Of a stretch of DNA of 36,557 nucleotides, positions 29,018 to 36,557 are shown one piece after another (the first letter of the stretch is position 1; every line of letters starts with the position of its first letter). This DNA comes from Lachnospiraceae bacterium (GTDB lineage: Bacteria; Bacillota; Clostridia; Lachnospirales; Lachnospiraceae), in assembly GCA_028689585.1 (NCBI GenBank), contig JAQVCW010000034.1, positions 1 through 36,557 on the forward strand. Direction: 5' to 3'. Under the pieces are notes generated by a model. The model did not search any database, was not told the DNA's origin, and saw only the letters and a list, made by a program, of their open reading frames with translations. Position numbers and translations under genes: made by a program.

Positions 29018-31225
29018 TCACACTTCAATATTTTTTTTAAACAAATTACATGCCGCTGCGAAATAAGCCATCATAATCAACCAAAACAATAGGTAAACAA
29101 GTCCTATTTTCCATAAAACCTCGCCAAGCGGCACATAATTTATATAATTGCGGTAACTTTTCACACAAATCACTGTCAGAATTCCCATCGATACGATGGA
29201 AGAAATTCCGGTCGATACGACAAACCACAATCCAACCTGCCTGTTGACCACCTGATTCATTTGCTTTTCATCTGCACCAAGTTTTTTGATAATTAGAAAT
29301 CTCTTTTTATGCTCCGCTGCATCCATAATTTGTTGTAGTGCGATAATGGTAGCGCATACAATAATCAGGATCAAACTTATATATGTTGTACAGAGCCGCT
29401 GAATCAGGGTATTGGAAATTCCCTGATTTAGCTGCAGGGTTTTCAGCCGAATATAACCGCTGCCCTGACGGTTTTCAGACAGAGCTTCCAGCCAGACACT
29501 CATTTCCTCGTTTATTTTTTCTGCTTTCTCTATGCTCAGGACTTCCTCCAGATTGGCAACATAATAGTCTGTCGCCGTTTTTAACCCCTCGCAAACTGCG
29601 TCCGGCAGAATATATACCGCTTTTACATTTCCTGTAAACAGCCCCATTCCGACAGAAGTCTGATAATTCCCATCTGCCATTTTATTTAACTGTGTATTCC
29701 CAATCCGCACACTGGGATATTTTTCATCAAAAGCCTGCATATCCTTTGGAATTACCTTTTTCTCCCATTGAAGTGCAAAACTGTTGTCTGACAGGACAAT
29801 CGCTTTTTCTCCGGATAATGTCCGCAGTTTATTGTAGTCAGAAACTGCTATCCCCAGTATTGGTTTCTCCTCCTGCTCATCTTCTTCCTGAAGATAATAG
29901 CTGTGAATCCTGATCTCACTTTTTACAGCTACCTGCCTGTCTTTCAGATAATCGGCAATATAGGAAAAATCCAACGCAATACGCTTGTTTTCTTTCCCCT
30001 GCTCCACACCATGTCTTACCGTAAATATTTGTAAATCATAAACAGAGCGCTCTTTCAAATAACCTTCCATTTCCCCGCTTAATGTAGGCATCCATCCGGT
30101 AATAACCAGTCCGGTAACCATTGCAACCGTAATAATCCCCATTGTTTTTGAAATGGCTCTGATATTAGAGCGAATCTGGCCAAATAAAAACAAGTTCCGA
30201 TACTTGCCTGTTTTTTGATACTCGATTCTATTTAAAGCCAACCATGACACACTCGTATAAAATAGAATGACTGCCATAACCAGACACACAGCTCCATAAA
30301 AATACGGCAGCATAATCCAATATTCCGGCAACGCCCCTTGTTTCACGCCATCCTCCAATATTCCGGCACAGGCAAAAGCCAAACCGATGTCAACGAAGCT
30401 TGCTGCAGTTAAAGCGGCTTCCGCTTTACCACTCTCTTGATTTTTGTAACATTTTTTTAAAAACCAAAGCACACATACCGCCAATAGAAGCATTGTTACC
30501 ATCCAAAGCCCCACATATATCCGGATTTTAGCGCTTACCCGCATAATAATGGGCAGCATTTCCCGACACAGCAGGCTTTCAACGAGAAGGGTCAAAAAAA
30601 ATGCGGCAATGACGATTCCCTGAATGCTTCTGTCCCACTTCTTTGAATTTCCACACTCTACAGATGACAGCATACTTAGAAGATGTTTTTTCTTTAACAC
30701 TCTCATATTCATAAATCCCACTAAAAAAAACAATCCCCAAAAAAATAATAACGTCCACCCTATCGTATCCGGATAGACCGCCAGTCGAAGCCAAAACGGT
30801 TCTCCAAAAGACTTTAAAACAATGCTGCTGATTATTTGAGAGCCAAATATCCCCAACAATATTCCGGCAATGACCGCTATAGCCCCCATCCAGAAGGTTT
30901 CAAGGAAAAACAGGAGCCCAACCTTTGTCCTTTCCATTCCTATCATAAGTTCCAATGCAAATTCCTTTTGCTTTCTTCTCATAATATAGCTATTTACATA
31001 AACGATCAGAAAACTCAATAGAATCGTACTGCCAGGTATCAGTTTTCCCATTTCTTGTGACAAATAACTAAGATTAATGGAAATCGGAAGCTGCGCTGCA
31101 TAATAGGGGCTGGTAACAGATAAAAAGCTATAAAACAATCCCACGACCAATACTAATGTCAATACATAAATGGAATAGTCTTTTACAGAACGTTTCAAAC
31201 TTCTAAGTGCAAGCTTAGCGTACAT
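29018..31225 (-). CDS. BceB/VraG-like ABC transporter permease (FtsX domains)
   Basis: A 735-residue permease of the peptide-antibiotic group. The N-terminal helix MYAKLALRSLKRSVKDYSIY is typical, followed by a first FtsX four-helix block (about 60-200). The middle helices lead into a large extracellular domain (about 390-570, rich in charged residues), the hallmark of BceB proteins that sense bacitracin- or lantibiotic-like compounds. The C-terminal FtsX block follows (AEHKKRFLIIKKLGADEKQMNQV). Start has AGGAGGGG and overlaps the ATPase stop by 11 bases. It works with the ATPase and signals to the adjacent kinase, as known for BceAB-BceS complexes. Confidence 0.92.
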   Translation of the reverse strand: MYAKLALRSLKRSVKDYSIYVLTLVLVVGLFYSFLSVTSPYYAAQLPISINLSYLSQEMGKLIPGSTILLSFLIVYVNSYIMRRKQKEFALELMIGMERTKVGLLFFLETFWMGAIAVIAGILLGIFGSQIISSIVLKSFGEPFWLRLAVYPDTIGWTLLFFWGLFFLVGFMNMRVLKKKHLLSMLSSVECGNSKKWDRSIQGIVIAAFFLTLLVESLLCREMLPIIMRVSAKIRIYVGLWMVTMLLLAVCVLWFLKKCYKNQESGKAEAALTAASFVDIGLAFACAGILEDGVKQGALPEYWIMLPYFYGAVCLVMAVILFYTSVSWLALNRIEYQKTGKYRNLFLFGQIRSNIRAISKTMGIITVAMVTGLVITGWMPTLSGEMEGYLKERSVYDLQIFTVRHGVEQGKENKRIALDFSYIADYLKDRQVAVKSEIRIHSYYLQEEDEQEEKPILGIAVSDYNKLRTLSGEKAIVLSDNSFALQWEKKVIPKDMQAFDEKYPSVRIGNTQLNKMADGNYQTSVGMGLFTGNVKAVYILPDAVCEGLKTATDYYVANLEEVLSIEKAEKINEEMSVWLEALSENRQGSGYIRLKTLQLNQGISNTLIQRLCTTYISLILIIVCATIIALQQIMDAAEHKKRFLIIKKLGADEKQMNQVVNRQVGLWFVVSTGISSIVSMGILTVICVKSYRNYINYVPLGEVLWKIGLVYLLFWLIMMAYFAAACNLFKKNIEV

Positions 31226-31982
31226 CAGATAAATCCCCTCCTAACACTGCCATCACATCTAAAATTTCATTAAAAAACTCTTTCCTGTTCTTACTGCCTC
31301 TTCTTATTTCCGTAAAAACACGGCCATCTTTTAAAAATAAAATTCTTTTTGCATAGCTCGCTGTGAATGCATCATGTGTTACCATCAAAATGGTAACATT
31401 CCGCCTTTCATTCATTTTTTCAAACAACTGCAGCAGCAGCTTAGATGAATGGCTGTCCAGTGCACCGGTCGGTTCGTCCGCCAGAACAATTTTAGGCTTG
31501 TTTACCATTGCTCTGGCGCAGGCACAACGTTGACTTTCTCCACCGGATACTTCATTTGGAAATTTTTCTAAAATCCCGGAAATTCCCAGTTCCTCCGCAA
31601 TCTTTAAAATTTTCTCCTCCGCTTCGTCAACGGACACCTGATTCACAGACAACATAAGCTCAATATTTTCTTTTATACTCAATGTCTCTAACAAACTGTA
31701 ATCCTGAAAAATAAAGCCTAGATTTTCTCTTCGAAACCTGGCCATCTCCTTCTCTTTTAACTCCGTGATATTCTTCCCTCCAATGTAAATATTTCCTGCA
31801 CTGACCATATCAATCGTGGAAATACAATTTAAAAGCGTAGTTTTTCCTGACCCCGAGGGACCCATAATACCTGAAAATTCACCTTCTGCCACCTTAAAGC
31901 TAATATCATCCAAAGCCTTTACCACATTTCCCCGGCTTCCATAAAATTTTTCAATATGCTCAATTCTTAATATATTATCCAT
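31215..31982 (-). CDS. BceA-like ABC transporter ATPase
   Basis: A 255-residue ATPase of the MacB/BceA group. Walker A is GPSGSGKTT (42-50), the Q loop is FIFQDYSLL, the signature is SGGESQRCACARAMV (a slight change from the usual SGGQQQR), Walker B is IVLADEPTGALD and the H loop is MVTHDAF. It energises the BceB-like permease encoded after it. The ATG has AAGGAG upstream. It is separated from the kinase gene by 168 bases with two overlapping hairpins and an inverted repeat, so it probably has its own regulated promoter. Confidence 0.94.
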   Translation of the reverse strand: MDNILRIEHIEKFYGSRGNVVKALDDISFKVAEGEFSGIMGPSGSGKTTLLNCISTIDMVSAGNIYIGGKNITELKEKEMARFRRENLGFIFQDYSLLETLSIKENIELMLSVNQVSVDEAEEKILKIAEELGISGILEKFPNEVSGGESQRCACARAMVNKPKIVLADEPTGALDSHSSKLLLQLFEKMNERRNVTILMVTHDAFTASYAKRILFLKDGRVFTEIRRGSKNRKEFFNEILDVMAVLGGDLSDVR

Positions 31983-32049
31983 GCAGCCATCTCCTTTTTT
32001 TCTATTCTAATCCATCTTACAAGGAAACAGTATCTATTTTCTTTGCAAT

Positions 32050-32071
32050 TTTCTTACGGTTTTGTAAGAAA
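32050..32071. promoter_or_regulatory. Inverted repeat upstream of bceA-like gene, candidate regulator site
   Basis: TTTCTTAC and GTAAGAAA form perfect 8-bp arms around six bases. Read on the reverse strand it includes TTACA-AAAC-CGTAA, close to the TNACA-N4-TGTAA motif that I recall for BceR-type regulators. It lies about 70 bases before the ATPase start, in front of a poor -10 region, as expected for an activated promoter. Confidence 0.65.
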
Positions 32072-32091
32072 TCTGCAAATGTCCTTATAAA

Positions 32092-32130
32092 AAGCCAAAG
32101 CGCGTTTGATTTGGCTTATCAAACACGCTT
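32092..32130 (-). terminator. Two mutually exclusive hairpins after the kinase gene
   Basis: On the reverse strand AAGCGTGTTTGAT (32130-32118) can pair with ATCAAACGCGCTT (32110-32098), 13 pairs with one G-U. Alternatively AAGCCAAA (32117-32110) can pair with TTTGGCTT (32099-32092), directly followed by TTTAT. The second is a proper terminator; the first uses its 5' arm as loop and would prevent it. The arrangement resembles an attenuator between the regulatory genes and the ABC genes. Confidence 0.55.
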
Positions 32131-32150
32131 CGATTTTATACCGGAAATCC

Positions 32151-33158
32151 CTATTCAAAATTTTCTTTAGAAAAAGCTAAAATCACATCTGTGAACTCAA
32201 ATTCCTTCGACACCACCTTTAGTCCTATTCCCAAACGCTCACAAAGCGCATGACACAAATACAGGCCAATCCCTGTGGAACGTACTGCACCTTCGTTATT
32301 TCTTCCTGTAAAGCCCTTTTCGTATATTCTGGGCAGATCTTCCTCTGATATTCCAATGCCATTATCCTTCATATGTAACCGGACCTCATGCTCTGTCTTT
32401 TCAAGAAAAAACTCAATTTTACTTTTTCCGTTCTCTTTTCTATATTTTATGGAGTTTGTAATCAACTGGCCCAATATAAAAATGCACCATTTCTCATCGG
32501 TAAAAACCATATCCTCCGACTCCTCAACCTCCACCTGTATTCCGCTTTCCAAAAGTATGAGGTGATTTGAAGCAATTGCTTTATGAACAATTTCCATAAT
32601 ACTGCATTTTCGGATTAAATAATCCTGTTCTACCGTTTCGCTTTTTGCATAATACAAAACCTGTTCCACATAACGCTCCAGCCATTCAATCTCCAGCGAA
32701 ATTCCCCTCATAGCTTCGCCTTTATGGTTTGACGCAATCAATTTCATCCCTGCAATCGGTGTCTTAATTTCATGCACCCATTGCTCTATATATTCTTTAT
32801 ATTCCTTTTTTTCATGCTTTACTTCACATACTTTTTCCATCATAGATTTACAGGCTGCCTTCAGTATGTGATAATATACCAAACCTTCCTGATCATATGG
32901 TTTACTCAAGAGCTCAGAAATTACATATTTTTCCGGCAGCTCTTCTAACAGAATCAGCATACGCTCTGTTTTCCTTTTTTTCAAAAAAAACAAAATGAGG
33001 TAATAGACAAAAACCGCTCCCAACCATGCTCCACCCAGCAGACATATCAATCCTGGCGGATTACCCAGCAAATAGGCTAATACTGCCACGATCCCCAAAC
33101 CCGTTATCTGGCACAAAATCCCAAAAATATTATCTTTTATATAATCTCTGAACTTCAT
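32151..33158 (-). CDS. BceS-like intramembrane-sensing histidine kinase
   Basis: A 335-residue kinase with two helices in the first 60 residues (FGILCQITGLGIVAVLAYLL and LICLLGGAWLGAVFVYYLIL) joined by only a few residues. That is the BceS signature: it has no sensing domain and relies on its ABC transporter. The H box is EQWVHEIKTPIAGMKL with His at about 129, N box ITNSIKYRKENG, G1 MKDNGIGIS, G2 STGIGLYLCHALC. I place the start at the ATG at 33158, which overlaps the regulator TGA (ATGA). An upstream TTG at 33164 is less likely. Confidence 0.94.
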   Translation of the reverse strand: MKFRDYIKDNIFGILCQITGLGIVAVLAYLLGNPPGLICLLGGAWLGAVFVYYLILFFLKKRKTERMLILLEELPEKYVISELLSKPYDQEGLVYYHILKAACKSMMEKVCEVKHEKKEYKEYIEQWVHEIKTPIAGMKLIASNHKGEAMRGISLEIEWLERYVEQVLYYAKSETVEQDYLIRKCSIMEIVHKAIASNHLILLESGIQVEVEESEDMVFTDEKWCIFILGQLITNSIKYRKENGKSKIEFFLEKTEHEVRLHMKDNGIGISEEDLPRIYEKGFTGRNNEGAVRSTGIGLYLCHALCERLGIGLKVVSKEFEFTDVILAFSKENFE

Positions 33159-33826
33159 ATGCAATATCCCTGTTTGTGCTTTGTATGAATGAAATCTCTA
33201 ACATCGATTCTTCCTAATTTTTCACGGACTCTGGTCATATTGACACTTAAAGAGTTATCATCAATGTATGTTCTGTTCTGCCATAAATCCTCGATCAGCT
33301 CCATGCGTGAAACAATCTTTTTGGGATTTTTCATAAGAAGCAGTAAAATTCGAAATTCTGTCTTAGAAAGCTCAATTTCCTTATCCTGATAGCTTACAAG
33401 GTTCCTCTCCACAAACAGTTTGATACCCTGATACTCTATGATCTCTTCCCCCTGATCCTGATAAGCTCTGCGCAGCAGTGCATTCACTCTTGCCAATAGA
33501 ATAGGGATATTATATGGTTTTGTAATAAAATCATCGCCTCCCAGCATAATACTGTTCAGTTCATCCATCATAGTATTTTTACTGGTAACAAAAATGATTG
33601 GCACCTTTGAGAAGCTTCTGATTTCTGTGCATATATCATAGCCGTTTTTTTCCGGAAGGCTAATATCCAGCAAAACTAATTGGGGCGAAATAGCTTGCAT
33701 CTCTTCTCGGACATCCTTTAACATATCCCTGCCTTCAATCTCATATCCCTGATTATTTAACAATACCTGTAACTCTTTTCTAATTATAATATCATCTTCG
33801 ATAATAAGTATCTTTTTTTTCATCAT
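33155..33826 (-). CDS. BceR-like response regulator (OmpR family)
   Basis: A 223-residue regulator. The receiver has IIEDD, the phospho-acceptor Asp at about 54 in LVLLDISLPEK and Lys in FITKPYN. The winged helix follows (LSKTEFRILLLLMKNPKKIVSR, and VNMTRVREKLGRI near the end). GAAGGG precedes two adjacent ATGs (33826 and 33823), and the second has the better spacing. It heads the module regulator-kinase-ATPase-permease. The inverted repeat at 32050-32071 is its likely target, and the 43-bp repeat 120 bases upstream is the likely promoter. Confidence 0.94.
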   Translation of the reverse strand: MMKKKILIIEDDIIIRKELQVLLNNQGYEIEGRDMLKDVREEMQAISPQLVLLDISLPEKNGYDICTEIRSFSKVPIIFVTSKNTMMDELNSIMLGGDDFITKPYNIPILLARVNALLRRAYQDQGEEIIEYQGIKLFVERNLVSYQDKEIELSKTEFRILLLLMKNPKKIVSRMELIEDLWQNRTYIDDNSLSVNMTRVREKLGRIDVRDFIHTKHKQGYCI

Positions 33827-33948
33827 TTTCCCTTCTATTTGCCATAACCCCTTCCATGAACACAAACCATCCGTTTAAAGTCCTCAACCGTATTTCGCAT
33901 GTTGTTCTCCACCGTATTTCAATACCGGCATTCCCCAATTTCTAATAC

Positions 33949-33991
33949 ATTATAGCATTTTCCGTTCTGATGTTCTACATCATTTCCTTTT
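33949..33991 (-). repeat. 43-bp perfect repeat, copy 2, with extended -10 box
   Basis: Identical to 28893-28935. The reverse-strand TGCTATAAT (extended -10) points to the BceR-like gene, whose start is 123 bases downstream. Read as protein in one frame, the repeat gives KGNDVEHQNGKCYN inside a 68-codon frame (34125-33919), so it could instead be a shared scrap of an old gene. Confidence 0.85.
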
Positions 33992-34015
33992 GCGTTATAA
34001 TCATAAACTTCATCT

Positions 34016-34792
34016 CTAATTTCCAAGCAGTCCATCTCCCATGATGAAAGATGCGCCCTTTGCTCGTTCTCCCGGTTCACAATTGAAAAAAGCAGACACG
34101 CATATAGCCTGTCTGCTCCCGCCAATTATCGTTCCTATGGTACTTCCCACGTTGGCGAAAATTACAATTGCCAATGCTTTTAAAAATCGATTTTTACAGA
34201 AAGATTTAAAGTGGAAAATATCATTTGAAACATTATTGATATCCCGTACTGTTGGTTTTCTAATCGCTGCTTCAACAAGTCCCGCAAACCATCCGCAAGC
34301 TATAAATGGATTAAGGGATGTGATGGGTGCCGAGATCAATGCTGTCAGTACACTTAATGGATGTCCGAATAGAACAGCCGTAAACAGTGCTGCGGCAAAT
34401 CCATTCCAAAATACCCATGAAGCAAGCTGCTGTATTCCCGTCTGAAAGTTCTGCATAAATCCATACACTAGCAGAAATACAATGACTGCAGGAATTATCC
34501 ATGCTAAAACTTTAGTAAAAATGCTCTGCGGGGGGATAGATGATATATCCTGTATATTCTGCTGACAAAATATCTCCTTTTTTACACCTGCCACATGAGC
34601 CGCCCCTAAAACAGTTACAATTTTTTTTCCAGGAGCGTTTTTGATTTTATGTGCTAAGTATTGGTCACGCTCATGTATCAATATTTCTGAAATTATAGGG
34701 AAGTCCCCACTAATAGCTGAAATGGCGGCTTCAAGATTGTCTTTCTGCATGAAAGCCGCAATATCATCTTCGCTAACATCTTCAATTCTGCT
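34016..34792 (-). pseudogene. TraB-domain (PrgY-like) membrane protein, 5'-truncated remnant
   Basis: The reading frame is open from 34792 to 34016 and carries the middle and C-terminal part of a TraB/PrgY protein. It shows IEDVSEDDIAAFMQKDNLE, then HERDQYLAHKIKNAPGKKIV and TVLGAAHVAGVKKEIF (the conserved GxxH box), and four or five helices ending IVIFANVGSTIGTIIGG. The family's N-terminal part (about 100 residues with the first conserved H) is missing; upstream the frame runs into stops and another gene's fragment. Past TIIGG the frame reads through a terminator hairpin, so the natural end may also be altered. An internal ATG at 34750 lacks a clear ribosome site. The family may act in peptide or signal shutdown, but this copy is unlikely to work. 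Confidence 0.7.
34086..34117 (-). terminator. Rho-independent terminator
   Basis: On the reverse strand AGCAGACA pairs with TGTCTGCT, loop of 11 bases, followed by five more T. It lies at the end of the TraB homology, inside the nominal reading frame, which supports that frame being a leftover. Confidence 0.85.
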
Positions 34793-34932
34793 TTATTATC
34801 CATAAGTTCCTCTTTTGTACCAGTTTCTACAATCCTCCCATTGTTCAAAACAATTATCCGATCAGCCAAATACAGATTGGCGTAACGATGAGATGTAAAA
34901 ATGATTGTTCTATCATTCATTTTATTTCGCAT
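34786..34932 (-). pseudogene. C-terminal fragment of an ABC exporter ATPase
   Basis: From an ATG at 34932 the reverse strand reads MRNKMNDRTIIFTSHRYANL and continues YLADRIIVLNNGRIVETGTKEELM. This is the H-loop histidine (SHR) and end of an MdlB/LmrA-type exporter ATPase. Everything before the H loop (Walker A, signature, Walker B and the membrane domain) is missing. It starts inside the last codons of the ABC-2 permease gene, and its 3' end runs out of frame into the TraB remnant near 34790. It is a deletion scar, not a working gene. Confidence 0.75.
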
Positions 34933-36097
34933 ATATATCCCCCTCCCCTTTACGAAAAACCATATATATTCCCCAGTGCAAAACTGCAGCAACTGCAGCA
35001 TATAATATAAATAAGCTTCCAACTGCCCCCACTACTTTTCCAAATATTTCATAAAGGTAGAACTCACATATCGCAGAATTCATCTGCACAAGTTGGTATG
35101 GCATAAGACCGTCAACTTTTTCTGCAAGCCGAGAATTTCCAATCTTTATGACTGATGGTGCAAAAAGAACCACAAAAGGTACAATTACTGACACAACAGT
35201 AGATTTTGACTTAGCAGACACAAGCATAGCAAGTGAGTCCACAAATAAACATCCGATATATCCTCCTGCTGCAATCAGCAAATATTCTTGAAAAAAAGTA
35301 ATATTATAAATGCTTTTCCAACCCTGACTGCTAATCTGAATCATACAGTTAGAACCGCCAGCGCCTAGTTCAAGCAGAACCGCAATAGAAAATGTAACAA
35401 AGGTTGACCAATATACTACTGTTATCAAAAAGAATCCCGCTTTTACTTTGGCTCTGATCGCTTTTCCCCGTCCAAGAGCAGTTGAAAAAAATATGGAACA
35501 TGCTCCCGTCCGATATTCCTCAGAAAATATACCTGCTACCAAAAATCCTATTACAAGCACGAGAAACATCTGAAGATTTGATACTGCAGAGAACATCTGC
35601 GTCCACCCCTTAGCATATTCATAATCAAGCGGTATCTTCATTTTCTCATATTGTGTTACCAGAAACTCTTTTTCTTGTTCTGTATACCAGTTTCCCTGCG
35701 CTCTGATCCACTCCTTCAGGCTACTTACCCTCTTACTATAAAAGTCTGCCGCATCCTCTGCCGATAATGTATCTACAATTGTAGAATCCGTATTATTAAG
35801 CCCTCCAAATGCTCTGGTGAGCAATGTCCGAATTCCTCTGTTCCCCTGACTCCACCCCTGTGAAATAACATCCTCAATTTTTTTATCAGTCAACAGACCA
35901 TACCATTCATTTTCTGCTTCACGAAGCTTTTTCGCCGCTGTCTTTCCGGTCAGTTCTGTATCATCCTCGTTTATCCATACCAGATAATTTGCATTGCAAA
36001 CTGAATAGGCAACAAATATCAGCAGCAATAACAGTGCAATTTTACTACTCATCTTTGCAAATATTTTTTTAAATTCAAAACGCGCCATTTGCGTCAT
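34922..36097 (-). CDS. ABC-2 type transporter permease
   Basis: A 391-residue permease. The N-terminal helix (SSKIALLLLLIFVAYSVCNA) is followed by an extracytoplasmic domain of about 140 residues (NYLVWINEDDTELTGKTAAK onward) and five or six helices in the second half (MFLVLVIGFLVAGIFSEEYRTG is the ABC-2 core helix). Two in-frame ATGs share the GGAGGGGG site: 36097, used here, and 36088 (MARFEFKK), which has the better spacing and may be the true start. The start overlaps the ATPase gene end by about 20 bases, so the two are coupled. The substrate is unknown. Immediately after its stop the sequence becomes a patchwork of remnants. Confidence 0.85.
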   Translation of the reverse strand: MTQMARFEFKKIFAKMSSKIALLLLLIFVAYSVCNANYLVWINEDDTELTGKTAAKKLREAENEWYGLLTDKKIEDVISQGWSQGNRGIRTLLTRAFGGLNNTDSTIVDTLSAEDAADFYSKRVSSLKEWIRAQGNWYTEQEKEFLVTQYEKMKIPLDYEYAKGWTQMFSAVSNLQMFLVLVIGFLVAGIFSEEYRTGACSIFFSTALGRGKAIRAKVKAGFFLITVVYWSTFVTFSIAVLLELGAGGSNCMIQISSQGWKSIYNITFFQEYLLIAAGGYIGCLFVDSLAMLVSAKSKSTVVSVIVPFVVLFAPSVIKIGNSRLAEKVDGLMPYQLVQMNSAICEFYLYEIFGKVVGAVGSLFILYAAVAAVLHWGIYMVFRKGEGDIYAK

Positions 36098-36557
36098 CTC
36101 CCCCTCCAAAATTGTATAGGAAAACATCCTCCAACGTTGTCTGCACTATTCTAGCCTCAGGCATAGGAGCCTGAGCTGCCAATATTCGTAATTCTGTTCC
36201 CACCGCTGTAGTTCTTACATTCGCCACATGGTATTTTTCGAGATAACTCCTCACATGTATTTCCGGCACCATGCACAGATATACTTGCTGCGGCATTGCA
36301 TCAATCAGCCCGGCGGCTGTCCCCGCATCTACAATGCTTCCATCTTTCATCATCAATATTTCATTCGCAATATATTCCACATCTGACACTATATGTGTCG
36401 AAAGAATTACCAACCGGTCACGAGATAACTCACTTAAAAGATTCCGTAAACGGATACGTTCATTCGGATCTAATCCGGCTGTCGGCTCATCCAAAACTAA
36501 AATCTTCGGATTATTCAGCATTGCCTGTGCAATCCCTATACGGCGCTTCATCCCACC
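36075..36557 (-). CDS. ABC transporter ATP-binding protein (C-terminal part, cut by window edge)
   Basis: The reverse strand is open from the window edge and begins within the signature motif (GGMKRRIGIAQAM), so Walker A and the Q loop lie outside. Walker B ILVLDEPTAGLDP and the H-loop region VILSTHIVSDVE are present, followed by a C-terminal tail of about 80 residues ending TTLEDVFLYNFGG. It is the partner of the ABC-2 permease that follows with an overlap. The internal ATG at 36551 is not the real start. Confidence 0.9.
   Translation of the reverse strand, partial: GGMKRRIGIAQAMLNNPKILVLDEPTAGLDPNERIRLRNLLSELSRDRLVILSTHIVSDVEYIANEILMMKDGSIVDAGTAAGLIDAMPQQVYLCMVPEIHVRSYLEKYHVANVRTTAVGTELRILAAQAPMPEARIVQTTLEDVFLYNFGGGDDANGAF

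Noticed and set aside
32092-32130. H-type pseudoknot in the hairpin region
   Set aside because: The 13-pair first stem leaves no bases to span it if the loop pairs downstream, so the two hairpins are mutually exclusive alternatives.
33919-34125. 68-codon reverse-strand frame containing the 43-bp repeat
   Set aside because: The start falls near a terminator stem and no ribosome site is visible. The repeated part is better explained as a promoter-like element, although a decayed gene scrap cannot be excluded.

Overview
The window looks like a chromosome segment of a low-to-middle GC Gram-positive Clostridia, most likely a Lachnospiraceae-type gut anaerobe. This rests on gene content (BceAB- and LnrLMN-like drug-efflux modules paired with two-component systems, UgpB-type sugar ABC genes without their own ATPase, small clostridial ferredoxins, AGGAGG ribosome binding sites) and not on any rRNA or database match. 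No tRNA, rRNA, CRISPR array or intact transposase was seen. Both ends cut genes: an ECF-type sigma factor at the left edge and an ABC ATPase at the right edge.

Layout. 1-5592: the start of a sigma factor gene, then a divergent pair of an LnrLMN-like ABC exporter operon (minus) and a NarL-type kinase/regulator pair (plus), with a short inverted repeat between them. 5890-11444: one plus-strand operon of a KdpDE-like two-component system, a TrkH/TrkA potassium uptake system, a Pit-type phosphate permease and its DUF47/PhoU-like partner. 11488-14546: two ferredoxin-type genes, a VOC (glyoxalase-like) protein facing methylglyoxal synthase across a large palindrome, and a membrane-anchored protein of unknown function. 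14753-24689: a minus-strand catabolic region with a dipeptidase, a LacI regulator, a UgpB-like binding protein, two permeases, a spore-photoproduct-lyase-like radical SAM protein, an ADP-ribosylglycohydrolase with a long C-terminal extension and a nucleoside hydrolase. Two LacI-type operators 98 bp apart sit in front of the binding-protein gene. 24925-28708: an OmpR-type two-component system with a small membrane protein and a HExxH metallopeptidase-like exported protein. 29018-33826: a BceRS-BceAB-like peptide-antibiotic sensing and resistance module. 34016-36557: a scrambled segment with a TraB-domain remnant joined to the end of an ABC exporter ATPase, then an ABC-2 permease and partial ATPase.

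The gene content is dominated by sense-and-respond modules: four two-component systems, three of them next to ABC exporters or a peptidase. The most unusual gene set is the radical SAM / ADP-ribosylglycohydrolase / nucleoside hydrolase / sugar-type ABC cluster, which looks like an uptake and breakdown route for an unknown ribosyl-containing compound.

The most interesting non-coding signal is a 42-nt structured element found four times (3491-3532, 12437-12478, 12615-12656, 23582-23623). Every copy lies immediately upstream of a ribosome binding site in the sense direction of the gene, and the copies show paired base changes in their stems. A perfect 43-bp repeat containing an extended -10 box lies upstream of two separate transcription units (28893-28935 and 33949-33991).
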